Positions 9,266-17,324 of a stretch of DNA of 33,966 nucleotides are shown piece by piece. Both the position numbers and the translations under genes were made by a program. Each line of letters opens with the position of its first letter. Position 1 is the stretch's first letter. The notes beneath the pieces are model-generated. The model was given only the letters and a program-made list of their open reading frames with translations, was not told the DNA's origin and searched no databases. Origin of the DNA: Bacteroidota bacterium (GTDB lineage: Bacteria > Bacteroidota > Bacteroidia > Chitinophagales > Chitinophagaceae); contig VBAT01000024.1 in the NCBI GenBank assembly GCA_005884665.1, positions 15,821 to 49,786 on the forward strand. Reading direction: 5' to 3'.

Positions 9266-9829
9266 TTATTTCGCAGAGCGGATGCGGCTAAGTGTTTCTG
9301 GAGTAATGCCGAGGAACGAAGCAATATACGACACCGGCACCCGCTGAATGATCTGGGGGGAAGTTTTGAGCAGGCGATCATACCGCTGTTGGGCTGTTTC
9401 AAACTGGATAGAGTCCATTCTTATCTGCGAAAGGATCAGCGAAGCGGTTACCATTTTTCGCAGCAGCCGCTCTACATCGTGGTATTGGTCGGCCAGCGAC
9501 ATGAAATCATTATGATGAATGCCATACACCTCCGCGGGTTCCAGCGTATGAATGACCAGGTGGCTGGGCGTTCTTTCAAAAAAGCTGGAGATAGAGAGAA
9601 AGAACTGTCCATCCATCGCAATCCATTCGGTGATCTCCTTGTCATTCTTGTGGTAATAAATTCTTGCTACCCCTTTTTCAATAAAAAAAATATAGTCTGC
9701 GATCGCATGTTCGCGTAGCAGGAAATGATCTCGGGAAACTGACCAGTGTTTCCAGGTAGCCAGGAAAGCATCCCGGCTTCCGGGAGAAAGCGGTGAAAAA
9801 TCGGTGATAGCTTTTTCCAGCGGGCTCAC
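9266..9829 (-). CDS. Crp/Fnr family transcriptional regulator
   Basis: 187 residues. An N-terminal cyclic-nucleotide-binding-like beta-roll (about 20-125) contains YIFFIEKGVARIYY and EVYGIHHNDF, and a C-terminal helix-turn-helix (about 155-187) contains VSYIASFLGITPETLSRIR, a classic recognition helix. The residues that bind cAMP in E. coli Crp are not evident, and there is no Fnr-type cysteine cluster, so the signal is unknown. It lies 63 bases upstream of the GH3 gene on the same strand and is the first gene of the minus-strand esterase/glucosidase block. A role in controlling that block is plausible but inferred only from position. Confidence 0.88.
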   Translation of the reverse strand: MSPLEKAITDFSPLSPGSRDAFLATWKHWSVSRDHFLLREHAIADYIFFIEKGVARIYYHKNDKEITEWIAMDGQFFLSISSFFERTPSHLVIHTLEPAEVYGIHHNDFMSLADQYHDVERLLRKMVTASLILSQIRMDSIQFETAQQRYDRLLKTSPQIIQRVPVSYIASFLGITPETLSRIRSAK

Positions 9830-9900
9830 AGGCTAAAATTGTAAGATGACTAAGGTATGGTTTTTAAGTTTGCCTGATTTCAAATGATGGAGGGTTTTAA

Positions 9901-9928
9901 ATAAAAAACGGGTGCTCTTGCACCCGTT
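9901..9928 (-). terminator. Intrinsic terminator after the LolA-like gene
   Basis: Read on the minus strand, a perfect 9-bp stem AACGGGTGC/GCACCCGTT closes an AAGA loop and runs straight into a T tract (TTTTTTAT). It begins 22 bases after the stop codon at 9950. It separates this gene from the Crp/Fnr regulator downstream. Confidence 0.9.
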
Positions 9929-9949
9929 GAATACTTTATCAGTAAGAGC

Positions 9950-10657
9950 TTACTTGGCAGGCTTATCAAAGATTTTGGGATCAATTTCTTTATTCACTTC
10001 CACCTTGGTCGTTTTGTAAGAGAGGGCAAATTGGCCGAAATCTGCTGATCTGGTGTAAGGGATCACAATACCAAAATCAGTTTTTTTATAATCAGAAAAG
10101 GTCATTGTGATGTCGGTTGGCTGACCCATCATTTCTCCTTTGGATGTGATTTTTGTAACATAGTAAGTGGTACCGTCGATATAATACGTGCTTTCATTGG
10201 TACCAGCCGTTACCTTGATCTTGTAGTCGTTCCCGTCTTTGCCTAACAGTTCCACCTTGTTTCCTTTAGCAGCATAGTCAACCAGGGCTCCGCCGAAATA
10301 GATCTGGTTTTTACCAGATTTATACATTTCGTCGGGCATATCCTGTGCATCACTACCACCCATCATTGGATTTATCATCCAGCCGCCTTTATCGGTATAT
10401 GTGTTCACGAATTTCATTCCACCAGCATCGGTTTCTGATTTGAATCCTTTTCCCTGTACTAAGGTTTCCACGGAAGGAGAGGTATTTCCCATAACCTCCA
10501 CCGAATTTTCCATGTAGATGGATTTGACCTGGCTTATTTTTTCTTTTCCGCCAAGAGCTTCGGTATGTTTGGCGATTATATCATCAACAGTCTGGGCCTG
10601 AGCTGCAGACACAAGCAGAACGGTTGCAGCCAGCATAAGTGATTTTACTTTTTTCAT
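9950..10657 (-). CDS. LolA-like periplasmic protein (outer-membrane lipoprotein-sorting fold)
   Basis: 235 residues with a signal peptide ending AAQAQ. The mature part begins TVDDIIAKHTEALGGKEKI, the usual opening of small exported Bacteroidota proteins with a LolA/LolB-like half-barrel, and beta-rich segments continue to the C-terminus (DYKKTDFGIVIPYT near 209). Proteins of this kind are often annotated as outer-membrane lipoprotein-sorting proteins, but the true cargo is generally unknown. It is a single-gene unit with its own terminator, divergent from the LD-carboxypeptidase gene. I would call the fold with fair confidence and the function with low confidence. Confidence 0.7.
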   Translation of the reverse strand: MKKVKSLMLAATVLLVSAAQAQTVDDIIAKHTEALGGKEKISQVKSIYMENSVEVMGNTSPSVETLVQGKGFKSETDAGGMKFVNTYTDKGGWMINPMMGGSDAQDMPDEMYKSGKNQIYFGGALVDYAAKGNKVELLGKDGNDYKIKVTAGTNESTYYIDGTTYYVTKITSKGEMMGQPTDITMTFSDYKKTDFGIVIPYTRSADFGQFALSYKTTKVEVNKEIDPKIFDKPAK

Positions 10658-10707
10658 TTTGGAGATTTTTGCAATATAAAAAATGTTTTTTTTAAATGAC
10701 CGGGACT

Positions 10708-10715
10708 CAAAAATA
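10708..10715 (-). promoter_or_regulatory. Candidate -7 box for the LolA-like gene
   Basis: Minus-strand TATTTTTG fits the Bacteroidota TAnnTTTG -7 consensus and would start a transcript about 45 bases before the ATG at 10657. No good -33 TTG was found at the usual spacing. Confidence 0.35.
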
Positions 10716-10813
10716 GGGGCAAAAATGATTTGCCGTTATTATATTTCCGCAAAAGATGCAATAGCCGGCAAAATGGTTGCCTCACCTTCCAGGTCCGGGT
10801 AAGACGGATTGCG

Positions 10814-10821
10814 TAAGTTTG
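10814..10821 (+). promoter_or_regulatory. Candidate -7 box for the LD-carboxypeptidase gene
   Basis: TAAGTTTG matches TAnnTTTG and lies 53 bases before the ATG at 10875. No convincing -33 element was seen. Confidence 0.35.
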
Positions 10822-10874
10822 ATGAAGATTTTACAAGTACGTGTTTCATAGCCGCTTTTATGTAAATTAAATAT

Positions 10875-11783
10875 ATGATCACAACCCCTCCCTACCTTCA
10901 GCCGGGCGATATCATCGGGATCGTCTGCCCTGCCGGAGCCATGCCCGTTGAAAAAGTTTCCGAATGTATCCGCGTTTTAAATGAAGAATGGGGATTCCGG
11001 ACCAAGGTGGGTAGCACGGTCGGTAAACAGTACCATTATTTTTCAGGTACAGACGAAGAGCGGCTAAACGATCTGCAGCAAATGCTCGACGATGACGAGG
11101 TAAAGGCGGTTTTATGTGCAAGGGGCGGCTATGGCATGACGCGGATCATTGACAGGATCAGCTTTAAGAAATTTAGACAGAGTCCCAAATGGGTCATCGG
11201 GTTTAGTGACCTAACGGTATTTCATGCCCATCTCTACTCCAATTATTACATATCTTCTTTTCACGCACCGATGGCAGGGGCATTCAATGACGGCTGCTAC
11301 ACGAGTATTTTTGTTCAGTCGCTAAGACACGCGCTGAAAGGGGAAAAAGCGAAATATCATCGCGAAGGCCATGAGTTTAACAGGAAAGGCGAAGCCATAG
11401 GTGAACTGGTGGGAGGCAATCTTTCCCTGCTAACTCATCTTATTGGCACAGAATCCGACATTAAAACCAGGGGAAGAATACTTTTCCTGGAAGATGTAGG
11501 CGAGTATTTGTACAATATAGACCGGATGATGCGCCAGTTGGAACGAGCCGGAAAATTATCAAAGCTCGCGGGATTGGTCATCGGTGGGTTTACAGAAATG
11601 AAAGATACAACGCAGCCTTTTGGCCAAACCGCTTATGAGATCATCCGGGACATCGTGCAGGACTACGATTATCCTGTCTGTTTTGGTTTTCCGGTGAGTC
11701 ATGATAAAGAAAATTACACGTTGAAGATCGGGGCCGGCTATAAATTAAAAGTGGGTAAATCCAAAGTGATCTTGGAAGAATAA
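10875..11783 (+). CDS. LD-carboxypeptidase (peptidase S66)
   Basis: 302 residues, the usual size for the S66 family (LdcA/MccF). These cytoplasmic serine peptidases remove the terminal D-alanine from muropeptide tetrapeptides during cell-wall recycling; a MccF branch instead cleaves microcin C-type compounds. The triad is visible: Ser111 in the GFSDLT nucleophile elbow, Glu206 in FLEDVGE and His276 in GFPVSHDKEN. CARGGYGMTRIID (81-93) and LVGGNLSLLTHLIGT (178-192) are further family signatures. No signal peptide is present, consistent with peptidoglycan recycling in the cytoplasm. Housekeeping LdcA is the likelier role, since no peptide-toxin biosynthesis genes are nearby. Confidence 0.93.
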   Translation: MITTPPYLQPGDIIGIVCPAGAMPVEKVSECIRVLNEEWGFRTKVGSTVGKQYHYFSGTDEERLNDLQQMLDDDEVKAVLCARGGYGMTRIIDRISFKKFRQSPKWVIGFSDLTVFHAHLYSNYYISSFHAPMAGAFNDGCYTSIFVQSLRHALKGEKAKYHREGHEFNRKGEAIGELVGGNLSLLTHLIGTESDIKTRGRILFLEDVGEYLYNIDRMMRQLERAGKLSKLAGLVIGGFTEMKDTTQPFGQTAYEIIRDIVQDYDYPVCFGFPVSHDKENYTLKIGAGYKLKVGKSKVILEE

Positions 11784-11811
11784 CATGTATAGGTGCGCTA
11801 ACTAATTATTT

Positions 11812-12639
11812 TCATTTGGGCGGCAATAGTAAGATGGAATCTAACTTATGGTGAAACAGCGGAAAATCGTTGAGATTGTTATGTTGCGCTCCATCAATCG
11901 TTACCAGCTCTGAGCCTGGCTTTGCAATTTTCATCAACCTTCTTGAATTATTATAAGGAATTAGTTCGTCGTCATTACCATGAAACAAGGTGACCGGTGC
12001 ATCCACTTTTTGCAAAAAGCTGTATGTAGGTAAATGGTATTTACACATCAGGTGTGCCGGGTAAACGGGGGCGTAGTGGCTGAAGAGAGCATCGAGGCTG
12101 TAATAAGGCGCCTCCAGGATCAATCTTTTGCAGTCTCTTACCGAGGCCAGTTGCGCCGCAATGCCCGTACCCAAAGATCTTCCATAAATGATAATGCTGT
12201 CTTTGGAATAACTGGCTCTTGCCATCCGGTAGACCAGCAGGGCATCATCGTACAGCACCTGTTCATTTCTTTCGCCTGTACTTTTACCATAACCGGGATA
12301 ATCCATCATCCATACTTCATAATTGTTTTTGGTAAAATTGGAAGCAAAGGGAGCGTAGCGTTCAATATTTCTCCGGTTGCCATGAAAATAGAGAACAATG
12401 CCTTTGCAAATAGAGTCTGGAACGGTGAAGCGGATAATATTAATGGTCTTTTCGTCGGTTACAGCAAGATTAACTTCTTTGAAAGGGATGGGAAAGTTGA
12501 ACACATGGTTGGGTGGAAGCTTTTCAGGATGGAATATTATTTTTTCCTGGAAAAAATAGGCGACCAGGCCAACACCAACATAAACAAGTGCAATGATCCT
12601 GGTCCATTTCCAAAATCGCTTCAACCGTTTTCTTTGCAT
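11812..12639 (-). CDS. Membrane-anchored alpha/beta hydrolase (ABHD17/Bem46-like), paralogue 1
   Basis: 275 residues. A basic N-terminus (MQRKRLKRFWKWTR) precedes one membrane segment (about 15-30), and the hydrolase domain follows. LYFHGNRRNIERYA holds the oxyanion HG; the nucleophile elbow is GRSLG with Ser155; the acid is Asp224 in GNDDELIP and the base is His253 in GAQHNN. This pattern is typical of ABHD13/17- or Bem46-like serine hydrolases, whose bacterial substrates are mostly unknown. It resembles the protein at 14064-14852 along its whole length (shared EKIIFHPEKL-like, YGRS, EAPYYS-like and HNN elements), so the two are likely paralogues. A TATCTTTGC -7-like box sits directly before the ATG. 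Confidence 0.85.
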   Translation of the reverse strand: MQRKRLKRFWKWTRIIALVYVGVGLVAYFFQEKIIFHPEKLPPNHVFNFPIPFKEVNLAVTDEKTINIIRFTVPDSICKGIVLYFHGNRRNIERYAPFASNFTKNNYEVWMMDYPGYGKSTGERNEQVLYDDALLVYRMARASYSKDSIIIYGRSLGTGIAAQLASVRDCKRLILEAPYYSLDALFSHYAPVYPAHLMCKYHLPTYSFLQKVDAPVTLFHGNDDELIPYNNSRRLMKIAKPGSELVTIDGAQHNNLNDFPLFHHKLDSILLLPPK

Positions 12640-12643
12640 GGAG

Positions 12644-12651
12644 CAAAGATA
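12644..12651 (-). promoter_or_regulatory. Candidate -7 box directly before the hydrolase ATG
   Basis: Minus-strand TATCTTTG is followed by CTCC and then the ATG at 12639. If used, the transcript would start at or within a base or two of the start codon, giving a leaderless mRNA. No -33 element is visible, because the expected position falls in the palindromic region. Confidence 0.35.
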
Positions 12652-12668
12652 AATGCTGAAACGGTCAG

Positions 12669-12690
12669 CGAAGCGGCCAGGGCCGCTTCG
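12669..12690. repeat. Perfect inverted repeat, 10-bp arms
   Basis: CGAAGCGGCC and GGCCGCTTCG are separated by AG. It abuts the larger palindrome at 12691-12730. Both lie between the TPR lipoprotein gene and the downstream hydrolase gene. Confidence 0.9.
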
Positions 12691-12730
12691 TCTAAATGGT
12701 CAGGCCACTATAGTGGCCTGACCATTTAGA
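12691..12730. repeat. Perfect 40-bp palindrome overlapping a stop codon
   Basis: The left half tctaaatggtcaggccacta is the exact reverse complement of the right half, with no loop base. It contains the TAA stop of the TPR lipoprotein gene (12726-12728). It could act as a transcript-end hairpin that stabilises or attenuates, but no T tract follows in the minus direction, so it is not a classic intrinsic terminator. Confidence 0.9.
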
Positions 12731-13871
12731 GACGATTATAGTAGTCTTTTATCCCGCATTGCGCCTTGGCCTGAATTTCATCCAGGATCACCTGGAGGAT
12801 CTCGTTATTGGACGGAGGAAACTGCTCCCTGGAATCACAGAGCTTTTTATCTTCATCACTAAGAGCTCTTGCATCGCCGGTATAACTGGAAAATTCCGCC
12901 GTCCAGTTATAGTCACCACGATAAGTATCGCTCCAGAGCCAGCGTTTGTCAAGATCCCTTACTGTGACCTGCAACAGGCCATTCGATTGTAAAGTTCTGC
13001 GCGTGGTTGTGATCTTTGCTTTTACCGTTGCATATTCTTTCACAACAGAGTCTGCTTTTATCACGATTTCTTTTACCACTACCTGCTTTGATATTTCACG
13101 TGTATCGCGCTGGTCCCTGTATCGCTCGATGTCTACATTATTGAAGTGCATTTCCACTATCTGGTCGGTACGTACATTCATACTTCTTGCCTGGGCCGGG
13201 GTATAGTAGCGAATGAATGCATTGTTATTGTTGCTGGTCAGGTAATGAAGTACATTATTGTCGATATTCACGAAGCCCTGGTTGTATGAGCTGTATTGAA
13301 AACCGGATTGCTCGATAGGCATTACAACCACATTTGTTACTGCATTGGCATAGGCTTCATCCATTTTTTGCCTTGCTGAAAGATCGCCTGGTTTTAGTTC
13401 CAGTGCACGTTGGAACTCCGAATAGGCTTGCTTATAACTACCCTTTGTATTATTCTCCATCAGGGCCAGCCCCCTGTCAAAGCGGGCATTGCCGGCTTCT
13501 TCCTGGTAAGTGGCTACATTAGATGAATAATCGGTAGGATGAACCTTGTCATATACGGAAGGTACCCGCCTGATAGCATCATATAAGCGCTGAAGGTCGA
13601 GATATTCAGCATAGTTCCATTCCCACCTCAGGTCATTATTGCTATTAGCATTGTTCTGGATCCTTGTTTCATGATCTTCCACAGCAAAACGATAAGAGTT
13701 ACGCAGGATATCCAGGGTTGCGGCATCATTCGGATTTTTCTGTAGTTTCTTTGCTGCCAGTTCAACAGCTTCATCATAATTACCCTTTTCGTACATCTTC
13801 TTTGCTGTCTTGCAGGAAAAGAAGAGAATGGTGACTGCGATAAACAATAAGGAGTAAAATTTCAATTTCAT
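12726..13871 (-). CDS. TPR-repeat lipoprotein of unknown function
   Basis: 381 residues from the start I chose at 13871. This start gives a lipoprotein signal (MKLKFYSLLFIAVTILFFSC, lipobox cysteine at 20) and is preceded by GGAGG four bases upstream, a rare clear Shine-Dalgarno in this window. The longer frame to 13901 would put ten polar residues before the signal. After the lipobox, AKKMYEKGNYDEAVELAAKK and later GSYKQAYSEFQRALELKPGD are TPR-like helical pairs. The C-terminal half (about 180-380) is beta-rich, with no recognised enzyme motif. It is flanked on both sides by related membrane hydrolases transcribed the same way. A scaffold role for an envelope complex is possible but unproven. 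Confidence 0.8.
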   Translation of the reverse strand: MKLKFYSLLFIAVTILFFSCKTAKKMYEKGNYDEAVELAAKKLQKNPNDAATLDILRNSYRFAVEDHETRIQNNANSNNDLRWEWNYAEYLDLQRLYDAIRRVPSVYDKVHPTDYSSNVATYQEEAGNARFDRGLALMENNTKGSYKQAYSEFQRALELKPGDLSARQKMDEAYANAVTNVVVMPIEQSGFQYSSYNQGFVNIDNNVLHYLTSNNNNAFIRYYTPAQARSMNVRTDQIVEMHFNNVDIERYRDQRDTREISKQVVVKEIVIKADSVVKEYATVKAKITTTRRTLQSNGLLQVTVRDLDKRWLWSDTYRGDYNWTAEFSSYTGDARALSDEDKKLCDSREQFPPSNNEILQVILDEIQAKAQCGIKDYYNRL

Positions 13872-13880
13872 AAGACCTCC
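13872..13880 (-). promoter_or_regulatory. Shine-Dalgarno site deciding the lipoprotein start
   Basis: Minus-strand GGAGG followed by TCTT lies directly before the ATG at 13871. Most other genes here lack such a site, so it supports the shorter start with the intact lipobox. Confidence 0.6.
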
Positions 13881-14063
13881 ATTTTGGTGTTTGACGTTCA
13901 AATGATGATCCCGTTACAAACCATCCCATCAATTAGAACATCCTTAACAGTTTGGTTAATAAATGTTAACGGTAAGGATAATCAGAAATTGCAGGGCGCA
14001 GGAGAATAGGGGTCATGAATTGGCAGATTTGAGGAATCAACGGGGTTTTCCTATCGTATTTTC

Positions 14064-14852
14064 TCAGTCTTTAAGAATATCACGGACAAAATTGTGATAC
14101 TCGTCGAAAGAGGGAAGATTATTGTGAGCTCCTCCATGAATGCGGATAAGCGTTATTTTACCGGGATTAAGCTTTTGCAACTTCTCGCTATGGCGGATAG
14201 GGATCAACATATCCTTTGTTCCATGGATAATGTAAGTATGGCAATTAACATAGCGGATCCATTTGTCAGCACGGAGATGAAAACGCAACACGATCCTGAC
14301 TGGTAAAATGGGAAGGAAGCGTTCGACAACTTTCAGGAAGCTATAATAAGGTGCATCCAGGATCAGGTAGCGTGGATTATTGTCTGATGCCAGTTTTGTA
14401 GCAAAACCACTACCAATGCTTCTTCCATAAATGATGATATGTTGCTCAGGATAGTTTTCCAGCAGGCAATTGTAGACATACTGCATGTCGTTGAGCATGT
14501 CCTTTTCGCTGCGCTTGCCGGTGCTTTTACCAAACCCGCGATAGTCGACCAGTACTACATCATAATTGTAGCGGTAAAAATCCCTGGAATACTTTGCCCA
14601 GCCTTTAATGCTTCGCGTATTTCCGTGAAAATAAAGTATGAGACCCGCCGGTTTCTCCCGGTAAAAATGAAGACCGTTGATACTGACCCCCGGTTCTACA
14701 TCAAAGAAATATTCTTTGAAAGGGATATCGTATTTGAACTGGAAATCGGCTTTAAGCTTCTCCGGTTTAAAGATGAATCTTTCCTGCAGGAAATATACAA
14801 GGATAGAAAGCAGGATGATACTGCCAGCGATATACCAGATGAAACCGGGCAA
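14064..14852 (-). CDS. Membrane-anchored alpha/beta hydrolase (ABHD17/Bem46-like), paralogue 2
   Basis: 262 residues. A membrane segment covers about 4-21 (FIWYIAGSIILLSILVYF), with the catalytic domain after it. Motifs are LYFHGNTRSIKGWA, the elbow GRSIG with Ser145, Asp214 in HGTKDMLIP and His243 in GGAHNNL. It shares layout and wording with the 11812-12639 product, including FKPEKL near 28-33 and LDAPYYS near 165-171. The pair encloses the TPR lipoprotein gene, with 192 bases between this stop-side and that gene's start. The topology suggests a hydrolase domain tethered at the inner membrane. Substrate unknown: lipid or acyl-protein hydrolysis is known in eukaryotic relatives only. Confidence 0.85.
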   Translation of the reverse strand: MPGFIWYIAGSIILLSILVYFLQERFIFKPEKLKADFQFKYDIPFKEYFFDVEPGVSINGLHFYREKPAGLILYFHGNTRSIKGWAKYSRDFYRYNYDVVLVDYRGFGKSTGKRSEKDMLNDMQYVYNCLLENYPEQHIIIYGRSIGSGFATKLASDNNPRYLILDAPYYSFLKVVERFLPILPVRIVLRFHLRADKWIRYVNCHTYIIHGTKDMLIPIRHSEKLQKLNPGKITLIRIHGGAHNNLPSFDEYHNFVRDILKD

Positions 14853-14922
14853 TGAGTTTTGATTTGTGGTGATTGCAATATTATTGATTATTTATTACCG
14901 GGAGCATTGCATTTTGAATGGG

Positions 14923-15010
14923 CAGGTGTCAGGTGCCAGGTGCCAAGTGAGAATTGATAGGAAGCTGACAGCTACATCTGGAACCTGGCAACAGACAACT
15001 GAAGCTGACC
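14923..15010. repeat. CAGGTGY heptad repeat with a weak inverted arm
   Basis: Three tandem heptads (CAGGTGT, CAGGTGC, CAGGTGC) plus a fourth degenerate unit occupy 14923-14949. A complementary ACCTGGC lies near 14983-14989, and gaagctgac occurs at 14961 and again at 15001. It sits in the spacer between the hydrolase and kup. No T tract follows, so termination is doubtful. Confidence 0.5.
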
Positions 15011-15054
15011 GGTGAAATAAAGTCATCCGTGCATCTCTGGCAATTCTTCAATAG

Positions 15055-17028
15055 CTAGTCTTCTACGCGTTTTAGCTTAAGATTAGTGACAGGCGCAACG
15101 ATCAGCGGGAATTTTTCAACGGTGACATTAGCAGCATCGAGACCAAAGCCTCTTTCTTCAGACAGGCTGTGTTCTTTCAGCCAGAAATGCAGTTTCATTA
15201 TCACCCGTTCAAAGAAGGGGAGCTCATTGTCCTGACTCAGGTATTTTTCCATGACCATGAACTGGAAATCGCCGACTGTATTACTGCTGGCAAGACTTTC
15301 ATAACGACTGATGATATTTACCTCTTTATTGGCAACGAGGTCTTCAACCACTTTCCGGAACATTAAATTGATACGTGGCTCAATGCGGAATCCCAGCCTA
15401 AAATCCACGCGAATGATATCATTGGGAATGATATGCTCTACCTTGTATTCGCAGGTATAAGGATCATCCAGCGTATCAACATGTACAAACCAGTAAATAT
15501 CGGCGCGCTTGGGTTTTTTATTCAGGATCGAATAAATGATCTTATGTTCAATTTCTTTGGGGTTATTGGCGCTGGTGAGATAAATAAGATGCGTTGCGTA
15601 CTTGGGTACCGAACGGTCATTGCTCAACTCCTGGATCTTGGGAATATAATGTTCCAATCGCACAAATTCAACATAACGATTCTTGATCTTCCGGGCCCTG
15701 TACCACACATACATAACAATAAACATAAAGCCGCCAACAATGAGCGTAATGTAGCCGCCATGAACGAATTTATTCATCAATGCAATGAAATAACCGGACT
15801 CCACCGATAAATAAAATAGCAGGAAGATGTATATCCAAATGGGCTTTACACGCTGGAGCACGAGGAAATTGGAAAATAAAATAGTGGTCATTAACATCGT
15901 AACAATGATGGCGAGACCATAGGCATTCTCCATATTGGACGACTTACGGAAATACAGTACAACACCCACGCAGCCTAAAAACATCAATACGTTGATAGCC
16001 GGGATAAAAAGCTGGCCTTTTTCTTCAGAAGGGTAGCGGATCTTCACTTTGGGCCAAAGATTTAAGCGCATGGCTTCACTTATCAGTGTATAGGCCCCGG
16101 AGACCATGGCCTGGCTGGCGATGATCGCCGCCGTTGTAGCTATTACAACTCCGGGTATAATGAACCATTCAGGCATCAGGTCATAGAACGCATTAATGCC
16201 CATCGAACCTTTTACTTCTTCTGTTATCTGCAACCCATTGCGATGAGCCAGCAAATAAGCTCCCTGACCGAAATAGTTGATGAGCAGGCAGACCTTCACA
16301 TATATCCATGAAATACGGATGTTGTCACGACCACAATGCCCAAGGTCACTGTACAGCGCTTCGGCACCAGTGGTACAAAGGAATACAGCGCCCAATAGCC
16401 AATAAGCGCCGGGGTAATGGCGCAGGAATTGAATAGCATAATGCGGGCTCAGGGCCTTAAAGATCTCCAGGTCATCAAATAAATGAAACGCACCAAGGAC
16501 TGCCAGCATGGTGAACCAGATAAACATGACAGGGCCGAACAACTTCCCGATGTTGGCTGTACCGAACTGCTGGAGAAAAAAGAACATGGCGAGAATGACC
16601 AGCACGATAATAACGATCGTCTCTGTTGTTAGCCCGCGAAGGGCGGGCAATTCCTGCAAACCTTCAACTGCTGAAGTGATCGAGATAGGTGGAGTAATGA
16701 TACCATCAGCCAGCAAGGCGGCGCCCCCGATCATGGCGGGAAGGACAAGCCATTTTTTTCTTCTACGTACAAGGGCGTACAATGCGAATGTGCCACCTTC
16801 ACCACGGTTATCGGCGCGAAGGATAAGAATGACATACTTGATCGTCGTTTGTAAAGTAAGAGTCCAGATAATACAGGAAAGCGAACCGAGGATCAGTTCT
16901 TCACTGACTGTTCTTCCACCAATGATGGCGTTGAAAACATACAGCGGGGAAGTTCCAATATCTCCGTAAATAATTCCAAGTGCAATTATAAGTCCAGCAA
17001 CTGTGACTCTATTAGTCGGTATTTTCAC
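15055..17028 (-). CDS. kup: Kup-type low-affinity potassium transporter
   Basis: 657 residues, the usual size for Kup/HAK/KT transporters. Near the N-terminus the family signature GDIGTSPLYVF is at 22-32, followed by about twelve hydrophobic segments up to roughly residue 445 and a C-terminal cytoplasmic domain of about 200 residues. The protein takes up potassium with protons across the inner membrane. TTGAEALYSDLGHCG (219-233) is a further conserved stretch. It is a single-gene unit divergent from the unknown exported protein at 17325, with a TACCTTTG -7 box upstream. Assignment to the family is firm; ion affinity is inferred. Confidence 0.95.
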   Translation of the reverse strand: MKIPTNRVTVAGLIIALGIIYGDIGTSPLYVFNAIIGGRTVSEELILGSLSCIIWTLTLQTTIKYVILILRADNRGEGGTFALYALVRRRKKWLVLPAMIGGAALLADGIITPPISITSAVEGLQELPALRGLTTETIVIIVLVILAMFFFLQQFGTANIGKLFGPVMFIWFTMLAVLGAFHLFDDLEIFKALSPHYAIQFLRHYPGAYWLLGAVFLCTTGAEALYSDLGHCGRDNIRISWIYVKVCLLINYFGQGAYLLAHRNGLQITEEVKGSMGINAFYDLMPEWFIIPGVVIATTAAIIASQAMVSGAYTLISEAMRLNLWPKVKIRYPSEEKGQLFIPAINVLMFLGCVGVVLYFRKSSNMENAYGLAIIVTMLMTTILFSNFLVLQRVKPIWIYIFLLFYLSVESGYFIALMNKFVHGGYITLIVGGFMFIVMYVWYRARKIKNRYVEFVRLEHYIPKIQELSNDRSVPKYATHLIYLTSANNPKEIEHKIIYSILNKKPKRADIYWFVHVDTLDDPYTCEYKVEHIIPNDIIRVDFRLGFRIEPRINLMFRKVVEDLVANKEVNIISRYESLASSNTVGDFQFMVMEKYLSQDNELPFFERVIMKLHFWLKEHSLSEERGFGLDAANVTVEKFPLIVAPVTNLKLKRVED

Positions 17029-17082
17029 TGTTTGTGCTTGTCGTTAATTCCCGGTACAGACTTCCTGCTCAGGAAACGCCTG

Positions 17083-17090
17083 CAAAGGTA
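17083..17090 (-). promoter_or_regulatory. Candidate -7 box for kup
   Basis: Minus-strand TACCTTTG (followed by C) fits TAnnTTTG. A TTTG lies 17 bases upstream, slightly closer than the usual spacing. The expected leader to the ATG at 17028 is about 45-50 bases. Confidence 0.45.
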
Positions 17091-17270
17091 TAAGCAAAAT
17101 CTAATTACAAAGAACAAGTTGTTAAAACTTTGATTTTCCTCTATTCCGCCCGGTGGTCCGGGGCTTCCTGGCTAATGAACGGATGAAAGGAAAAACCGGA
17201 TGCAACTTTTTACCTTTTTTCTTCGTTGTTCATGTAATAACACGTTTTTAGGCATCGCCTGAAACAAAAG

Positions 17271-17302
17271 TTGCTGCTTTTGGCAGGCAACTTGTAACTT
17301 TA
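17271..17302 (+). promoter_or_regulatory. Candidate promoter for the exported unknown protein
   Basis: TTG at 17271-17273, a 21-base spacer and TAACTTTA at 17295-17302 form a near match to the Bacteroidota -33/-7 pair. The gene starts at 17325. Confidence 0.4.
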
Positions 17303-17324
17303 AACAGCAAAAAATCGCAATACT

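Noticed and set aside
265..9829. Standard polysaccharide utilization locus
   Set aside because: No SusC-like TonB receptor or SusD-like lipoprotein is present in the block.
11041..11783. Microcin C self-immunity role for the S66 peptidase
   Set aside because: No microcin synthesis or export genes are nearby, and housekeeping LdcA explains it.
12034..12729. 231-residue plus-strand frame opposite the hydrolase
   Set aside because: It is a complementary-frame shadow of a gene with an intact catalytic triad and runs through the palindromes.
14923..14990. CRISPR-like array
   Set aside because: The heptads are contiguous without spacers, and there are no cas genes.
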